From Chitinophaga pinensis (GTDB taxonomy: Bacteria; Bacteroidota; Bacteroidia; B-17B0; Aurantibacillaceae), in the NCBI GenBank assembly GCA_945860225.1, contig CAMAPT010000016.1, positions 1 to 64,000 on the forward strand: a DNA stretch of 64,000 nt. The letters are read 5' to 3'. Positions 47,057-55,269 of the stretch are shown here, in pieces. Position numbers and translations under genes: made by a program. Each line of letters opens with the position of its first letter. Positions within the stretch are counted from its first letter, which is position 1. Under the pieces are notes generated by a model that saw nothing but the letters and a program-made list of their open reading frames with translations, searched no databases and was not told the origin of the DNA.

Positions 47057-48620
47057 ACTTTATAAAAATGGCAGCAAAGGTTGATTCAATCTGCTGGACT
47101 TCTTTTTCAGAAAGCATACTGAATTCATTTTCTTTGGCCCTTTTTGATAACATCCCTTGGTTTTGTTCTAGAAATCTAACCAACGTAGAAACCAATTTAT
47201 CCGGCATTTCATATACTTCATCCATATAATTTTTAAATGAATCATAATTTGCCATGTAATTAATTTCTTGAGGTACTATGTTTGTAATGGTATCTTCCAC
47301 ACAATCAAACAAAAACTCTGCTTGTTTAGTGGCATCAAAGAATCTGTAATAATCCTTAGTTTCATTCTTAACATCCACGTTGTGATCCTTGGTTTCATGC
47401 CATTCTATAAAATTTAATAATGGCTTTGAATAAGACTCTAAAACCTTTTGGTAATCATTAATATGATTGAGTATGGAAGATGATACCGGAAAAATAATTC
47501 CTTGATCGGTAAATTTCTTTTTGGCCAATATGTGATGAATCAAATACCTATGAATCCTTCCATTGCCATCTTCAAATGGATGAATAAATACAAATCCAAA
47601 TGCCATGATTGATGCAGCCAATACTGCATTCATATTGTCATTGATGAGCATTTTATTCGCTTCAATTAAACCATCCAAAAGACTATCAATGTCTTCATGT
47701 TTGGCAGAAATATGATCAGGAATTGGCTCGCCTGATATACGGTCGTGCTCTCCAACAAATCCGCCTTTGGTTCTGAATCCCATTTGAAGAAATCGGGTAT
47801 TTTCAATAACCAGTTGCTGTAACCGAATCAATTCTTCTTTCGTCAAATCATTCATTCCGGCTTGCCCAATTGCTATACCCCATCTCACGGCTCTTTTACT
47901 CTTCGGACTCTCGCCCTCGATGGTAAACGATGCTTTTGAATCTTTTAATAATAAAAAGGCAGAGGCTCTTTGAATGATGTCTTTTCTAATACCGGCAAAT
48001 TGATTTTTATTTACTTCAATATAATTTTTCGACAAATGCCGCTCAAGCTTTTTTGTTTTTCGGATTAAACCACAAAATTTACTGGTACCTGTCAAATTGT
48101 TAATTACCAAATGCCGAGGCGATTTTATTCCCCCTGCGGTAAACTGCAGTTTTTCATCAACCACGGGAATATAGCTTTTCTTATGAATGTCGTTTTTACC
48201 CTTAATGAGTTCGCCCGAAACCCACTCTAGTAAAAACCATATTCTCCGAGAATATTGACCTGATGGCTCAATGTTTACTAATTCAAACATCTCCTTATTG
48301 CTTAAAGTTTTTTGCAACTTAGTAAACACTAAAAGATTGATTCCCTCATATTTCAATGCGAACACTAAATGATTATAGAGCGCTTCAATTTTGGAAGTTT
48401 GATTATTATCCTCGGGTAAATATCTAAATGGAAGCACCATCCAGGTTTCGGTTTCAATTTGTTGATTTTTCTCTGAAACCATTGCTTTAGTAGAAGGAAA
48501 AGATACTTGTAATTTCAGTTTTTGAATAATTGCGGTGTACCCTACAATCCAACCTTTACATGGTTTTACTTCACCATGAATTGTAGGCGCATTACATGAA
48601 AAATAGGCGCTATTACTCAT
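47055..48620 (-). CDS. Class II Fic-domain protein (predicted AMPylase)
   Basis: This 521-residue protein carries the catalytic Fic motif 'HPFEDGNGRIHR' (His347-Arg358) and, N-terminal to it, the self-inhibitory motif S-x3-E-G ('SFTIEG', 231-236). That places it in Fic class II, where a glutamate in the helix blocks ATP until relieved. The region from about residue 23 ('GWIVGYTAIIQKLKLQ') looks like the normal N-terminal extension of this group. The ATG at 48620 is kept because there is no other Met before residue 47. Fic enzymes usually transfer AMP to a target protein, which is unknown here. It lies downstream of an xre gene and is bracketed by direct repeats. Confidence 0.85.
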   Translation of the reverse strand: MSNSAYFSCNAPTIHGEVKPCKGWIVGYTAIIQKLKLQVSFPSTKAMVSEKNQQIETETWMVLPFRYLPEDNNQTSKIEALYNHLVFALKYEGINLLVFTKLQKTLSNKEMFELVNIEPSGQYSRRIWFLLEWVSGELIKGKNDIHKKSYIPVVDEKLQFTAGGIKSPRHLVINNLTGTSKFCGLIRKTKKLERHLSKNYIEVNKNQFAGIRKDIIQRASAFLLLKDSKASFTIEGESPKSKRAVRWGIAIGQAGMNDLTKEELIRLQQLVIENTRFLQMGFRTKGGFVGEHDRISGEPIPDHISAKHEDIDSLLDGLIEANKMLINDNMNAVLAASIMAFGFVFIHPFEDGNGRIHRYLIHHILAKKKFTDQGIIFPVSSSILNHINDYQKVLESYSKPLLNFIEWHETKDHNVDVKNETKDYYRFFDATKQAEFLFDCVEDTITNIVPQEINYMANYDSFKNYMDEVYEMPDKLVSTLVRFLEQNQGMLSKRAKENEFSMLSEKEVQQIESTFAAIFIK

Positions 48621-48711
48621 ATATTACAATTTTAAAGCGCAATATCGAGTAATTTTAGACACAAAGCAATAAAACAGGCGTAAATATTAAAAATTTAAGA
48701 AAAATAGGCGC
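48585..48711. promoter_or_regulatory. Five AGGCGC-like direct repeats phased over the fic start
   Basis: The hexamers AGGCGC, AGGCGC, AAGCGC, AGGCGT and AGGCGC start at 48585, 48605, 48635, 48676 and 48706, all in one orientation. The spacings of 20, 30, 41 and 30 bp are close to whole helical turns. Most are preceded by an A-rich stretch and followed by ATTA-like sequence. The first two lie inside the first codons of fic. A regulator binding one face of the helix is the likely reading, but it is inference. Confidence 0.55.
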
Positions 48712-48765
48712 AATTCTTAAATGAATCCGTTTTTTATTTTGATGATTAAAGTAATGATGGAATTC

Positions 48766-48818
48766 TGATTAACTAGAATGAGATTCTATGTCCTTTATGT
48801 TGACCATATTGGTTTGCT
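48766..48818. repeat. 53-bp direct repeat B, 3' end of xre
   Basis: This is the partner of repeat A at 47004-47056. It covers the last codons and stop of the xre gene. The two copies enclose the complete fic gene, giving a 1.76-kb interval that looks like a cassette or duplication product. Confidence 0.9.
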
Positions 48819-49035
48819 CAAGGAGTAAAACAGGATGTATCTCTAGGAATGCAGCAATTTTTAATAATGTAACAAGTGTTATGTTTTTGCCTTGTTCTAT
48901 TTTATGCATGTTAGATTTATCTAAGCCAATATCTTCACCTAATCCAGCCAGCGTGTACCCTTTTTTTAAACGTTCTTTTCGGATATTATCACCTACTTGC
49001 TTTAAAAAAATTGCGACCGAATCTTTTTTTTCCAT
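48769..49035 (-). CDS. XRE-family helix-turn-helix regulator
   Basis: The product (88 residues from the ATG at 49035; a TTG at 49042-49044 would add three) is a single HTH_3/Cro-CI domain: 'VGDNIRKERLKKGYTLAGLGEDIGLDKSNMHKIEQGKNITLVTLLKIAAFLEIHP'. It has a short tail ending 'NIKDIESHSS'. It is upstream of fic on the same strand with a gap of 148 bp. Its start codon lies inside a repeated palindrome that is a likely autoregulatory operator. It probably controls itself and perhaps fic. Confidence 0.85.
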   Translation of the reverse strand: MEKKDSVAIFLKQVGDNIRKERLKKGYTLAGLGEDIGLDKSNMHKIEQGKNITLVTLLKIAAFLEIHPVLLLEQTNMVNIKDIESHSS

Positions 49036-49060
49036 TAATGCCAATTTGCATTAATGCCAA
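49033..49060 (-). promoter_or_regulatory. Probable XRE operator over the xre start codon
   Basis: TTGGCATTAATG occurs twice on the minus strand (49033-49044 and 49049-49060), 16 bp apart. Each copy contains the palindrome CATTAATG, and the upstream one is extended to GCATTAATGC. The downstream copy includes the ATG of xre. Binding here would block initiation, the usual autoregulation of small XRE proteins. Confidence 0.6.
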
Positions 49061-49129
49061 AATAAAAAGTTGTATTAAAACACTACTTTAATTTAAAAGT
49101 GGTATTTTAGCACAACTAAATATAACATT

Positions 49130-50437
49130 ATGAAAAAATTTTTATTAAGTGTAGTGGCTGGCATGAGTTTGACCACTACATCCATGGCGCAAACTGTGCC
49201 TAGTTATGTACCCACTAATGGGTTGGTAGGCTATTGGGGATTTGATGGAAATGCTCAAGATTATTCCGGTAATGGTAATCATGGAACGGTGAATGGGGCT
49301 ACTTTGACAGCTGATAAAAATGGGGTTGCAAATAAGGCTTATAATTTTGATGGAGTTAATGATTATATACAAGTTAACAATTCTAGCTCATTACAGGGAT
49401 TAACTTCTATTAGTGCTTTTATTTGGATTAATATAAACAGTTGGTACAACGGTTATTTTCCAGTTTTACATAAATCGAACGGAAGCCAACATGGTAAATA
49501 TGCTTTTTTATTGAATACAGGAGGAGGAATAGCTCATCTGGTACCCTATGAAAATGGCTTTAATTACTCTCCATGGTCTTTGAATACCTGGATTCATATA
49601 GGCTACACTATAGGTTCTGGAAAAACAAATTTCTATGTTAATGGCCAAACAATATCATCTGCATCAACAGGTGTTTTTCCTGTTAGCTCTAATGAAACTC
49701 TTCCGCTTATTTTTGGTATGGATAAACCAGGATTAACTGAATATACAAATGGTAAACTCGATGATATCGCTATTTACAATCGCGTCTTAACTCAGCAAGA
49801 AATTACGGCACTTTACACAGGCTGTAATTTAAATGCAAGTATTACTACTGTAAAAGCTAATGCGAAAGCCGGTGATAATGCACTATTGACAGCCAACGCC
49901 GCTGATGGGTCTGCAACATTTCAGTGGCAAAGCAACCCAAATAATTTTGGTTGGCAAAATATACCCATTAACTTAAACTACTCAGGTGCAAACACCGCTA
50001 GCTTAACCGTTAATAATGTGCAATTAGGTAACCATAACCAACCATTTAGAGTGATTGCGACTTCGGGTAGTTGTTCTGATACCTCAGATGTGGCTAACAT
50101 TCAACTTTCAGATACTTGTTTAATCACCGTGCATGATACTTTGGTAATTAACCGCACTATAACTGGTCTGTCTGCACCAAACAATAAAAATACAATCAAG
50201 GTATATCCAAATCCTGCCAAAGACCATGTTATTATTCATTACGGTAATTTTGCCATGATGAATGGGTATAGTGTAAAAATTACCAATACTTTAGGGCAAG
50301 AGTTGTTTGCCTCGCCTATTAACCAACAAACTTCTTCGGTCAATTTATCCAATTGGATTAACCACAGCTTATACTTCGTTCAAATTATCGATCCTCAAGG
50401 TAAAACAGTAGAAACCCGAAAAATACTGATTGAGTAG
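49130..50437 (+). CDS. Secreted LamG-domain protein with T9SS sorting domain, copy 2
   Basis: This 435-residue protein has a signal peptide (MKKFLLSVVAGMSLTTTSMAQ), a LamG/concanavalin-like domain (about 25-230, 'GLVGYWGFDGNAQDYSGNGNHGTVNGATL' and 'LDDIAIYNRVLTQQEI'), an extra Ig-like segment (about 235-325, 'DGSATFQWQSN' and 'NHNQPFRVIATSGSCSD') and a type A T9SS sorting domain ('IKVYPNPAKDHVIIHYG', 'ITNTLGQEL'). It is the longer paralogue of 44036-45046. It is divergent from xre, so the operator region may also affect it. Confidence 0.88.
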   Translation: MKKFLLSVVAGMSLTTTSMAQTVPSYVPTNGLVGYWGFDGNAQDYSGNGNHGTVNGATLTADKNGVANKAYNFDGVNDYIQVNNSSSLQGLTSISAFIWININSWYNGYFPVLHKSNGSQHGKYAFLLNTGGGIAHLVPYENGFNYSPWSLNTWIHIGYTIGSGKTNFYVNGQTISSASTGVFPVSSNETLPLIFGMDKPGLTEYTNGKLDDIAIYNRVLTQQEITALYTGCNLNASITTVKANAKAGDNALLTANAADGSATFQWQSNPNNFGWQNIPINLNYSGANTASLTVNNVQLGNHNQPFRVIATSGSCSDTSDVANIQLSDTCLITVHDTLVINRTITGLSAPNNKNTIKVYPNPAKDHVIIHYGNFAMMNGYSVKITNTLGQELFASPINQQTSSVNLSNWINHSLYFVQIIDPQGKTVETRKILIE

Positions 50438-50471
50438 GTCTGTATATTAAGCAGGATAATTCACAACAAAA

Positions 50472-50517
50472 TGCAAAAAGGCGAAAATGGGATAACCATT
50501 TTCGCCTTTTTTGCATC
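50472..50517 (+). terminator. Terminator after LamG copy 2
   Basis: ATGCAAAAAGGCGAAAATGG pairs with the downstream CCATTTTCGCC followed by a T-run and GCAT. The loop is 5 nt and the stem is about 18 bp. It ends the + strand gene 35 bp after its stop codon. Confidence 0.85.
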
Positions 50518-50545
50518 ATTTTTTTCTTGCAAAACATTTTATCCA

Positions 50546-50735
50546 ATCGAAAGGCTTTTCAAATTGTTCTCGATGCAAAAATTCAAAGAGGCAGAATTTT
50601 TCACTCGAATAGACCATTGTCGCCTTGAGTGATTTTTTGCTTTGTTCTTTCGAAAAATTGTATCGAAAGGCTTTTTCAAATAGTTCTCAATACGAAAATT
50701 CAAAGAAGCAGAATTTTCAACTCGAATAGACTGTT
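50546..50735. repeat. Dispersed 70-bp repeat, copies 2 and 3
   Basis: Two diverged copies (50546-50624 and 50661-50735) of the unit at 45943-46012. Both include ATCGAAAGGC..TTTTCAAAT, an internal GAAAATTC/GAATTTTC-type inverted repeat (imperfect in copy 2) and ACTCGAATAGAC. They fill the space between the LamG gene and the YkgJ-type gene. No protein is credible here. Confidence 0.75.
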
Positions 50736-50740
50736 TAATC

Positions 50741-51223
50741 CTAAATTATTTTCTTTAATTGTTCGGTTATTTCCAATACAGCCGGGCACACCAAGGTATT
50801 TCTGTAAGTTAAATCCAAAATTTGTTCCATACGTTTACGGTCGGTGTGAGGATATTCGCGGCAAGCATTGGGCCGAGCGTCGTAAACTGAACAGTAATTA
50901 TCTGAGCCTAAAAACGGACAAGGTGCCTGACGTAAGACATAATCTTTGTCTTCATCAATGCGAAGGTATTGCTCAATAAATTCTCCTGGCTTCATTCTCA
51001 TGTGCTTGGCCAATCGCTCAATATCGCGATTGTAAAAAATCGGAGAGGTGGTTTTGCAACAATTTGCACAACTCAAACAATCGATCTGTTCAAACACGTC
51101 ATCGTGCAAATCATGAAAATGTTTGTCTAAATTTTTTGGTTTAGTTCGCTTTAGTTTGTCATAAAACACGCGATTCTCTTTTTTAAGAGTGGAAGCTTTT
51201 TGATTATGTTTCTCTAAATCCAA
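50741..51223 (-). CDS. YkgJ-family cysteine-cluster protein
   Basis: This 160-residue protein has two groups of cysteines: 'CLSCANCCKTTSP' (about 54-66) and 'CPFLGSDNYCSVYDARPNACREYPH' (about 102-126). This spacing is the YkgJ family (Fe-S or zinc cluster). The biochemical role is unknown. It lies downstream of truB on the same strand with a gap of 36 bp. A longer ORF on the opposite strand here is a shadow of this gene. Confidence 0.8.
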   Translation of the reverse strand: MDLEKHNQKASTLKKENRVFYDKLKRTKPKNLDKHFHDLHDDVFEQIDCLSCANCCKTTSPIFYNRDIERLAKHMRMKPGEFIEQYLRIDEDKDYVLRQAPCPFLGSDNYCSVYDARPNACREYPHTDRKRMEQILDLTYRNTLVCPAVLEITEQLKKII

Positions 51224-51259
51224 AAGAATACTGATTCCGTTAAATGTAGTCGAATATAT

Positions 51260-51964
51260 TTAGGATTGAATCGTTTTGATGAACTCTTCCGGTGTTTTAG
51301 CATCCTCTAAACTAAAATGCCCAATTTTGGTGCGACATAAGGTATCTAAATAAGCGCCGCTATTTAAGGCCAATCCGAAATCGCGGGCTATACTTCTGAT
51401 ATAGGTTCCTTTGGTGCAAGCAATTCGAAAATCAACCAATGGCAATTCGCATCGTGTGATTTCAAATTCTAATATTTCAATGGGGCGCGCTTTCAATTCA
51501 ATATCTTCGCCAATGCGAGCCAGTTTGTACAATCGTTTGCCATCTACTTTGACCGCACTAAACATAGGCGGTATTTGTTCTTGCTTTCCTACAAAGGATT
51601 TAGCAGTTTCAAAAATGAGTTCTTTGGTAATATGTTCAGTAGAAAACGTTTCATTTACTTCCTTTTCTTTATCATAGCAAGGTGTAGTGGCTCCAATAAA
51701 AAAAGTACCGGTATATTCTTTTGGCAAATCCTGAAACGATGAAATTTCTTTTGTTTTTTTTCCGGTACATACAATCAATAACCCAGTAGCCAAGGGGTCT
51801 AAAGTGCCTGCATGACCTATTTTTAAATGCACAAACTTATCCTCTAATACCAAAGAGTGGTGCCTTTTTAGGGCATGCTTTAATTTGTTAACCGCCTGAA
51901 AAGACGACCAGGTATATGGTTTATTGATAAGGAGTAATTCTCCGCTTCGGAAATCAGGTATCAT
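51260..51964 (-). CDS. truB: tRNA pseudouridine-55 synthase
   Basis: This 234-residue enzyme makes pseudouridine in the T-loop of tRNAs. It has the catalytic 'GHAGTLDPLATGLL' (Asp in HAGTLD, near residue 56), 'KPYTWSSFQAVNKLK' at the N-terminus, 'YTGTFFIGATTPCYDKE' and 'RSIARDFG'. Length fits short TruB forms without an extended PUA domain. It follows ribBA after a gap of 19 bp. Confidence 0.93.
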   Translation of the reverse strand: MIPDFRSGELLLINKPYTWSSFQAVNKLKHALKRHHSLVLEDKFVHLKIGHAGTLDPLATGLLIVCTGKKTKEISSFQDLPKEYTGTFFIGATTPCYDKEKEVNETFSTEHITKELIFETAKSFVGKQEQIPPMFSAVKVDGKRLYKLARIGEDIELKARPIEILEFEITRCELPLVDFRIACTKGTYIRSIARDFGLALNSGAYLDTLCRTKIGHFSLEDAKTPEEFIKTIQS

Positions 51965-51983
51965 GAAAACAGTTAAAGGACAA

Positions 51984-53189
51984 CTAAAAACTGTGTCCCA
52001 TTTTATCTTTTTTGGTTTGCATATATTTTTGGTTGTGAGGATTAGAAGGAATAATAATTGGAATATTTTCTACCACCTCAAGACCGTAACCAATTAAACC
52101 AACTCGTTTTACGGGATTATTAGTAATTAATTTCATTTTACTTACCCCTAAATCGCGTAAAATTTGAGCGCCTACTCCGTAGTCTCTTTCATCCATTTTG
52201 AATCCTAACTCCAAATTAGCTTCAACCGTGTCACGACCTTGTTCTTGCAATTTATAGGCTTTTAGTTTATTTAATAAACCAATTCCTCTGCCTTCCTGAT
52301 TCATATATACAATAACTCCCTTCCCTTCTTTTTCAATTATCTCCATAGCTTTATGCAATTGCGGTCCACAATCGCAACGGCAAGAGCCAAATATATCTCC
52401 GGTAACACAAGACGAATGTACACGAACCATAACTGGTTCTTCTTTCGTCCATTCTCCTTTTATCAAGGCCATGTGTTCTTCCCCATTTGTATCTACTTTG
52501 TATGCCACTAATTTAAAATCGCCCCACTGAGTTGGCATATCCACTTCCACTTGCTTAGTCACAATGCTTTCTTTACTTAATCGGTAAGAGATTAAATCTT
52601 TGATTGTCACAATTTTCAAATTCAATTTTTGGGCAATTTTTACTAAATCGGGTAATCTAGCCATCGTACCATCTTCATTCATAATTTCTACTAAAGCCCC
52701 ACAAGGTTCGAAACCTGCTAAGCGAGCAAAATCAATGGTTGCTTCTGTATGCCCTGTACGACGCAAAACACCTCCATTTTTAGCAATTAATGGAAAAATA
52801 TGGCCGGGTCTTCCGAAATCAGAAGCTTTGAAATTTGGATCAATTAAGGCTTGAATGGTTTTTGAACGATCGGACGCAGAAATACCCGTAGTACATCCAT
52901 ACCCTAATAAATCGATGGAAACAGTAAATGCTGTTTCGTGCAAAGCCGTATTCGAACTCACCATTAATTCTAACTTCAGGTCCTTAGCTTTTTCTTGGGT
53001 TACAGCTGCACAAATTAAACCTCTACCATGGGTTGCCATAAAGTTGATCACTTCGGGGGTTACATTTCGGGCAGCTGTTAAAAAGTCGCCTTCGTTTTCT
53101 CTATCCTCGTCGTCCACCACAATAATCACTTTGCCTGCTTTAATATCAGCAATGGCCTCTTCAATGGTGTTTAGTTTAAATGTTTCCAT
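51984..53189 (-). CDS. ribBA: Bifunctional DHBP synthase / GTP cyclohydrolase II
   Basis: This 401-residue riboflavin enzyme has the RibB half first ('[12 protein letters not shown]' at about 26-37, '[10 protein letters not shown]', '[17 protein letters not shown]'), then the RibA half ('[27 protein letters not shown]' with three zinc cysteines, '[18 protein letters not shown]', '[12 protein letters not shown]'). All active-site blocks of both halves are present. It supplies both precursors of riboflavin. I see no FMN riboswitch upstream. Confidence 0.97.
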   Translation of the reverse strand: METFKLNTIEEAIADIKAGKVIIVVDDEDRENEGDFLTAARNVTPEVINFMATHGRGLICAAVTQEKAKDLKLELMVSSNTALHETAFTVSIDLLGYGCTTGISASDRSKTIQALIDPNFKASDFGRPGHIFPLIAKNGGVLRRTGHTEATIDFARLAGFEPCGALVEIMNEDGTMARLPDLVKIAQKLNLKIVTIKDLISYRLSKESIVTKQVEVDMPTQWGDFKLVAYKVDTNGEEHMALIKGEWTKEEPVMVRVHSSCVTGDIFGSCRCDCGPQLHKAMEIIEKEGKGVIVYMNQEGRGIGLLNKLKAYKLQEQGRDTVEANLELGFKMDERDYGVGAQILRDLGVSKMKLITNNPVKRVGLIGYGLEVVENIPIIIPSNPHNQKYMQTKKDKMGHSF

Positions 53190-53273
53190 GGGGATAAAAT
53201 TAATGATTTAATGATACTTATTTTAACACGATTGCTCCTTTTTAGTTTAATGTTTTAATTAATAAAACAAAAA

Positions 53274-53307
53274 TCGCCATTGTAAATGATATTGCATACA
53301 ATGGCGA
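53274..53307 (-). terminator. Terminator after the nitroreductase gene
   Basis: TCGCCATTGTA (53274-53284) and its exact complement (53297-53307) flank a 12-nt loop. On the minus strand a T-rich run follows. It lies 24 nt after the stop codon of the gene at 53331 and before ribBA. Confidence 0.85.
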
Positions 53308-53330
53308 CTCAATTAATAATTCAGAAAAAC

Positions 53331-53987
53331 TTATAATACAGGTGTTTCAGACAATGCAGCGATTTCAGATATAAATTTTTCTTTTGGAGTACGTACTTTT
53401 TTCAAGTTCGCTAACCAATCATTTTCAGTATCTCTATATCCTAAAGGTAAAATAACGGCCGTTTTTAGGCCTTTTTCTTTCAGATTTAATAACTCATCTA
53501 ATGACTGATAATTAAATCCTTCCATTGGAGTTGAATCTACCTTCATTTCTGCTGCGGCTGCCATCGCTATTCCTAAAGCAATGTAAGCTTGCTTAGCCGC
53601 ATGTTGTTGATGTTGTTCGGCAGTTTGCGAAGATAACATGCTCAATAACATAGTTCTATAACCATCGGTAGCGCTATCAGATAAATTACGTTCTGTATTG
53701 CTGCGTTTAAATACTTCATTAACACGTTCTTCGGTATAACTATCCCAAGCTGCAAACACCAATAAGTGAGAACAATCCGTAATTTGGCTTTGACCATGTG
53801 CAATAGGCTTTATTTTTTCCAATAATTCTTTGTTGGAAATGACCAAGATTTCATAAGGCTGTAAACCTGACGAAGAGGGTGATAAACGAATAGATTCTAA
53901 AATAAAATCTACTTTTTCTTGCGGAACAGTTGTTCCATTCATTTTTTTGGTGGCATAACGCCAATTCAAGTTTTCTATAAGACTCAT
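53331..53987 (-). CDS. Nitroreductase-family NAD(P)H-dependent flavin oxidoreductase
   Basis: This 218-residue protein has 'RYATKKMNGTTVPQEKVDFILESIRLSPSSSGLQPYEILVI' at the N-terminus (FMN-binding Arg and the 'SPSSSGLQP' loop) and 'KTAVILPLGYRD' near the C-terminus. This fits the NfsB-like nitroreductase/oxidoreductase family, a homodimer with FMN. The natural substrate (quinone, nitro compound or other) cannot be deduced. It is followed by its own terminator and lies upstream of ribBA, perhaps by chance. Confidence 0.87.
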   Translation of the reverse strand: MSLIENLNWRYATKKMNGTTVPQEKVDFILESIRLSPSSSGLQPYEILVISNKELLEKIKPIAHGQSQITDCSHLLVFAAWDSYTEERVNEVFKRSNTERNLSDSATDGYRTMLLSMLSSQTAEQHQQHAAKQAYIALGIAMAAAAEMKVDSTPMEGFNYQSLDELLNLKEKGLKTAVILPLGYRDTENDWLANLKKVRTPKEKFISEIAALSETPVL

Positions 53988-54101
53988 GTTTTGGATGTTT
54001 TTTTTATTTAATAAGATTTAAAAAGACGAAGTTAGCATCAAAAAAACACTTTTATAAAATAACCATGTTGTTTTGATGTTATTTAATGTTTTTTAAGAAT
54101 A

Positions 54102-54569
54102 TCAGTGCTTAAGGAACAGTTTGTCAACTACTTTGGTTCTGTATTCAAAAATCTCCTCCACTCGCTTACGTATAAATAATTTGTGTGCAATTGATCCTAA
54201 AATCCCAAAAGGCAGTACATAATTTACTTCATCGTGCATTAGAACACCGTTCTCTGTTTTTTCAAAATGATGGCGGTGATGCCAAAGTTTATAGGGTCCA
54301 AAGCGTTGTTCATCAATAAAATATTCTTTGTCTTTAACATGGGTAATTTCAGTCATCCATTTTACAGGAATCCCAAACATAGGTTTAATGATGTAGGTGA
54401 TAATTTGACCAGCATACATTTGTTCACCATCTTTTTTGTCGGAAGTTATAATAAAACCCATATCAGGGGGCGTTATTTTGGCTAGGTTATTGGGCGATGA
54501 AAAAAAACTCCAGGCCTCTTCTAAAGAAATAGGTAAATGCTGCGTACTCTTAATGCTGTAAAAGTTCAT
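54102..54569 (-). CDS. SRPBCC-family ligand-binding protein
   Basis: This 155-residue protein has the START-like pattern: 'STQHLPISLEEAWSFFSSPNNLAKITPPDMGF', then 'MTEITHVKDKEYFIDEQRFGPYKLWHHRHHFE' and a C-terminal helix 'EEIFEYRTKVVDKLF'. It is similar to the SRPBCC proteins sometimes annotated as cell-division inhibitors. No specific ligand is known. It is divergent from the Nudix gene at 54609. Confidence 0.8.
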   Translation of the reverse strand: MNFYSIKSTQHLPISLEEAWSFFSSPNNLAKITPPDMGFIITSDKKDGEQMYAGQIITYIIKPMFGIPVKWMTEITHVKDKEYFIDEQRFGPYKLWHHRHHFEKTENGVLMHDEVNYVLPFGILGSIAHKLFIRKRVEEIFEYRTKVVDKLFLKH

Positions 54570-54576
54570 AATGTGT

Positions 54577-54584
54577 TATCTTTG
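54577..54584 (+). promoter_or_regulatory. -7 element for the NudL-like gene
   Basis: TATCTTTG is a perfect TAnnTTTG match 24 nt before the ATG at 54609, in the gap to the divergent SRPBCC gene. No TTG is found at the expected -33 spacing. Confidence 0.4.
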
Positions 54585-54608
54585 TTAGTAGACAATTAAG
54601 AAGGCGCA

Positions 54609-55247
54609 ATGTTTCAATTATTGATAGATAATTTAAAAACTAATTTACAAAAACCTTTACCGGGATTAGCCGCTCAGTTTGAAATGGCTCATGTAAAGCG
54701 CGAAAAAGTCCTGCCTGATTCTTTAGACGCTGAAGCATACCGTCCGAGTGCCGTATTGATTTTACTGTATCCGAATGCCAAACAACAAACATCTGTGTTG
54801 CTGATAGAACGAATGACCTATAATGGCCATCACAGCGGACAAATTGCTCTACCTGGAGGTAAAGTAGAGCCTGGTGATGAAGATTTAAAAGCGACGGCTT
54901 TAAGAGAATTTTTTGAAGAAACGGGAGCTGACTCAACACCTGTTATCATTGGAAAACTAACTCCTATTTACATTCCGGTGAGTCGTTTTATGGTTCAACC
55001 CTTTGTTTCTTACGTTTCTCAAAAACCGGCATTTTCTCCGAATAGCTTCGAGGTGAATACCTTGATTGAATGGGAAATTAATGAATTATTAAATCCTGAA
55101 ACGATAAAGGAAACCGTAATAGAACCAGCATTAGGAACAAAATTAAAAACGCCCTATTTTGACGTGCAAGGAAAAATATTATGGGGAGCTACAGCCATGA
55201 TGCTCAATGAGTTAAAGCATATTTTAACCAATATGCATACTGTATAA
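54609..55247 (+). CDS. CoA pyrophosphatase-type Nudix hydrolase (NudL-like)
   Basis: This 212-residue protein has 'HHSGQIALPGGKVEPGDEDLKATALREFFEETG'. The 'SGQIA.PGG' element before the Nudix box marks the UPF0035/CoA diphosphatase branch. The Nudix core REFFEETG supplies the metal-binding glutamates, with one extra residue between the first Gly and Glu compared with the strict GX5EX7REUXEEXGU pattern. It likely splits CoA or its derivatives into 4'-phosphopantetheine and 3',5'-ADP. Confidence 0.85.
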   Translation: MFQLLIDNLKTNLQKPLPGLAAQFEMAHVKREKVLPDSLDAEAYRPSAVLILLYPNAKQQTSVLLIERMTYNGHHSGQIALPGGKVEPGDEDLKATALREFFEETGADSTPVIIGKLTPIYIPVSRFMVQPFVSYVSQKPAFSPNSFEVNTLIEWEINELLNPETIKETVIEPALGTKLKTPYFDVQGKILWGATAMMLNELKHILTNMHTV

Positions 55248-55269
55248 ATTTCTTTATTAAAAAATAAAC

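Noticed and set aside
47004-48818. The fic interval as a complete mobile element
   Set aside because: No integrase, transposase or terminal inverted repeat was found inside. Only the direct repeats support movement, so I report it as a finding and not as an annotated element.
50629-50979. 116-codon plus-strand ORF opposite the YkgJ-type gene
   Set aside because: It covers the repeat copies and the antisense of a clearly conserved cysteine-cluster gene. No family pattern is present in it.
52600-53211. Plus-strand ORFs opposite ribBA
   Set aside because: They are antisense to all conserved RibB motifs and have no family pattern. They are shadows.
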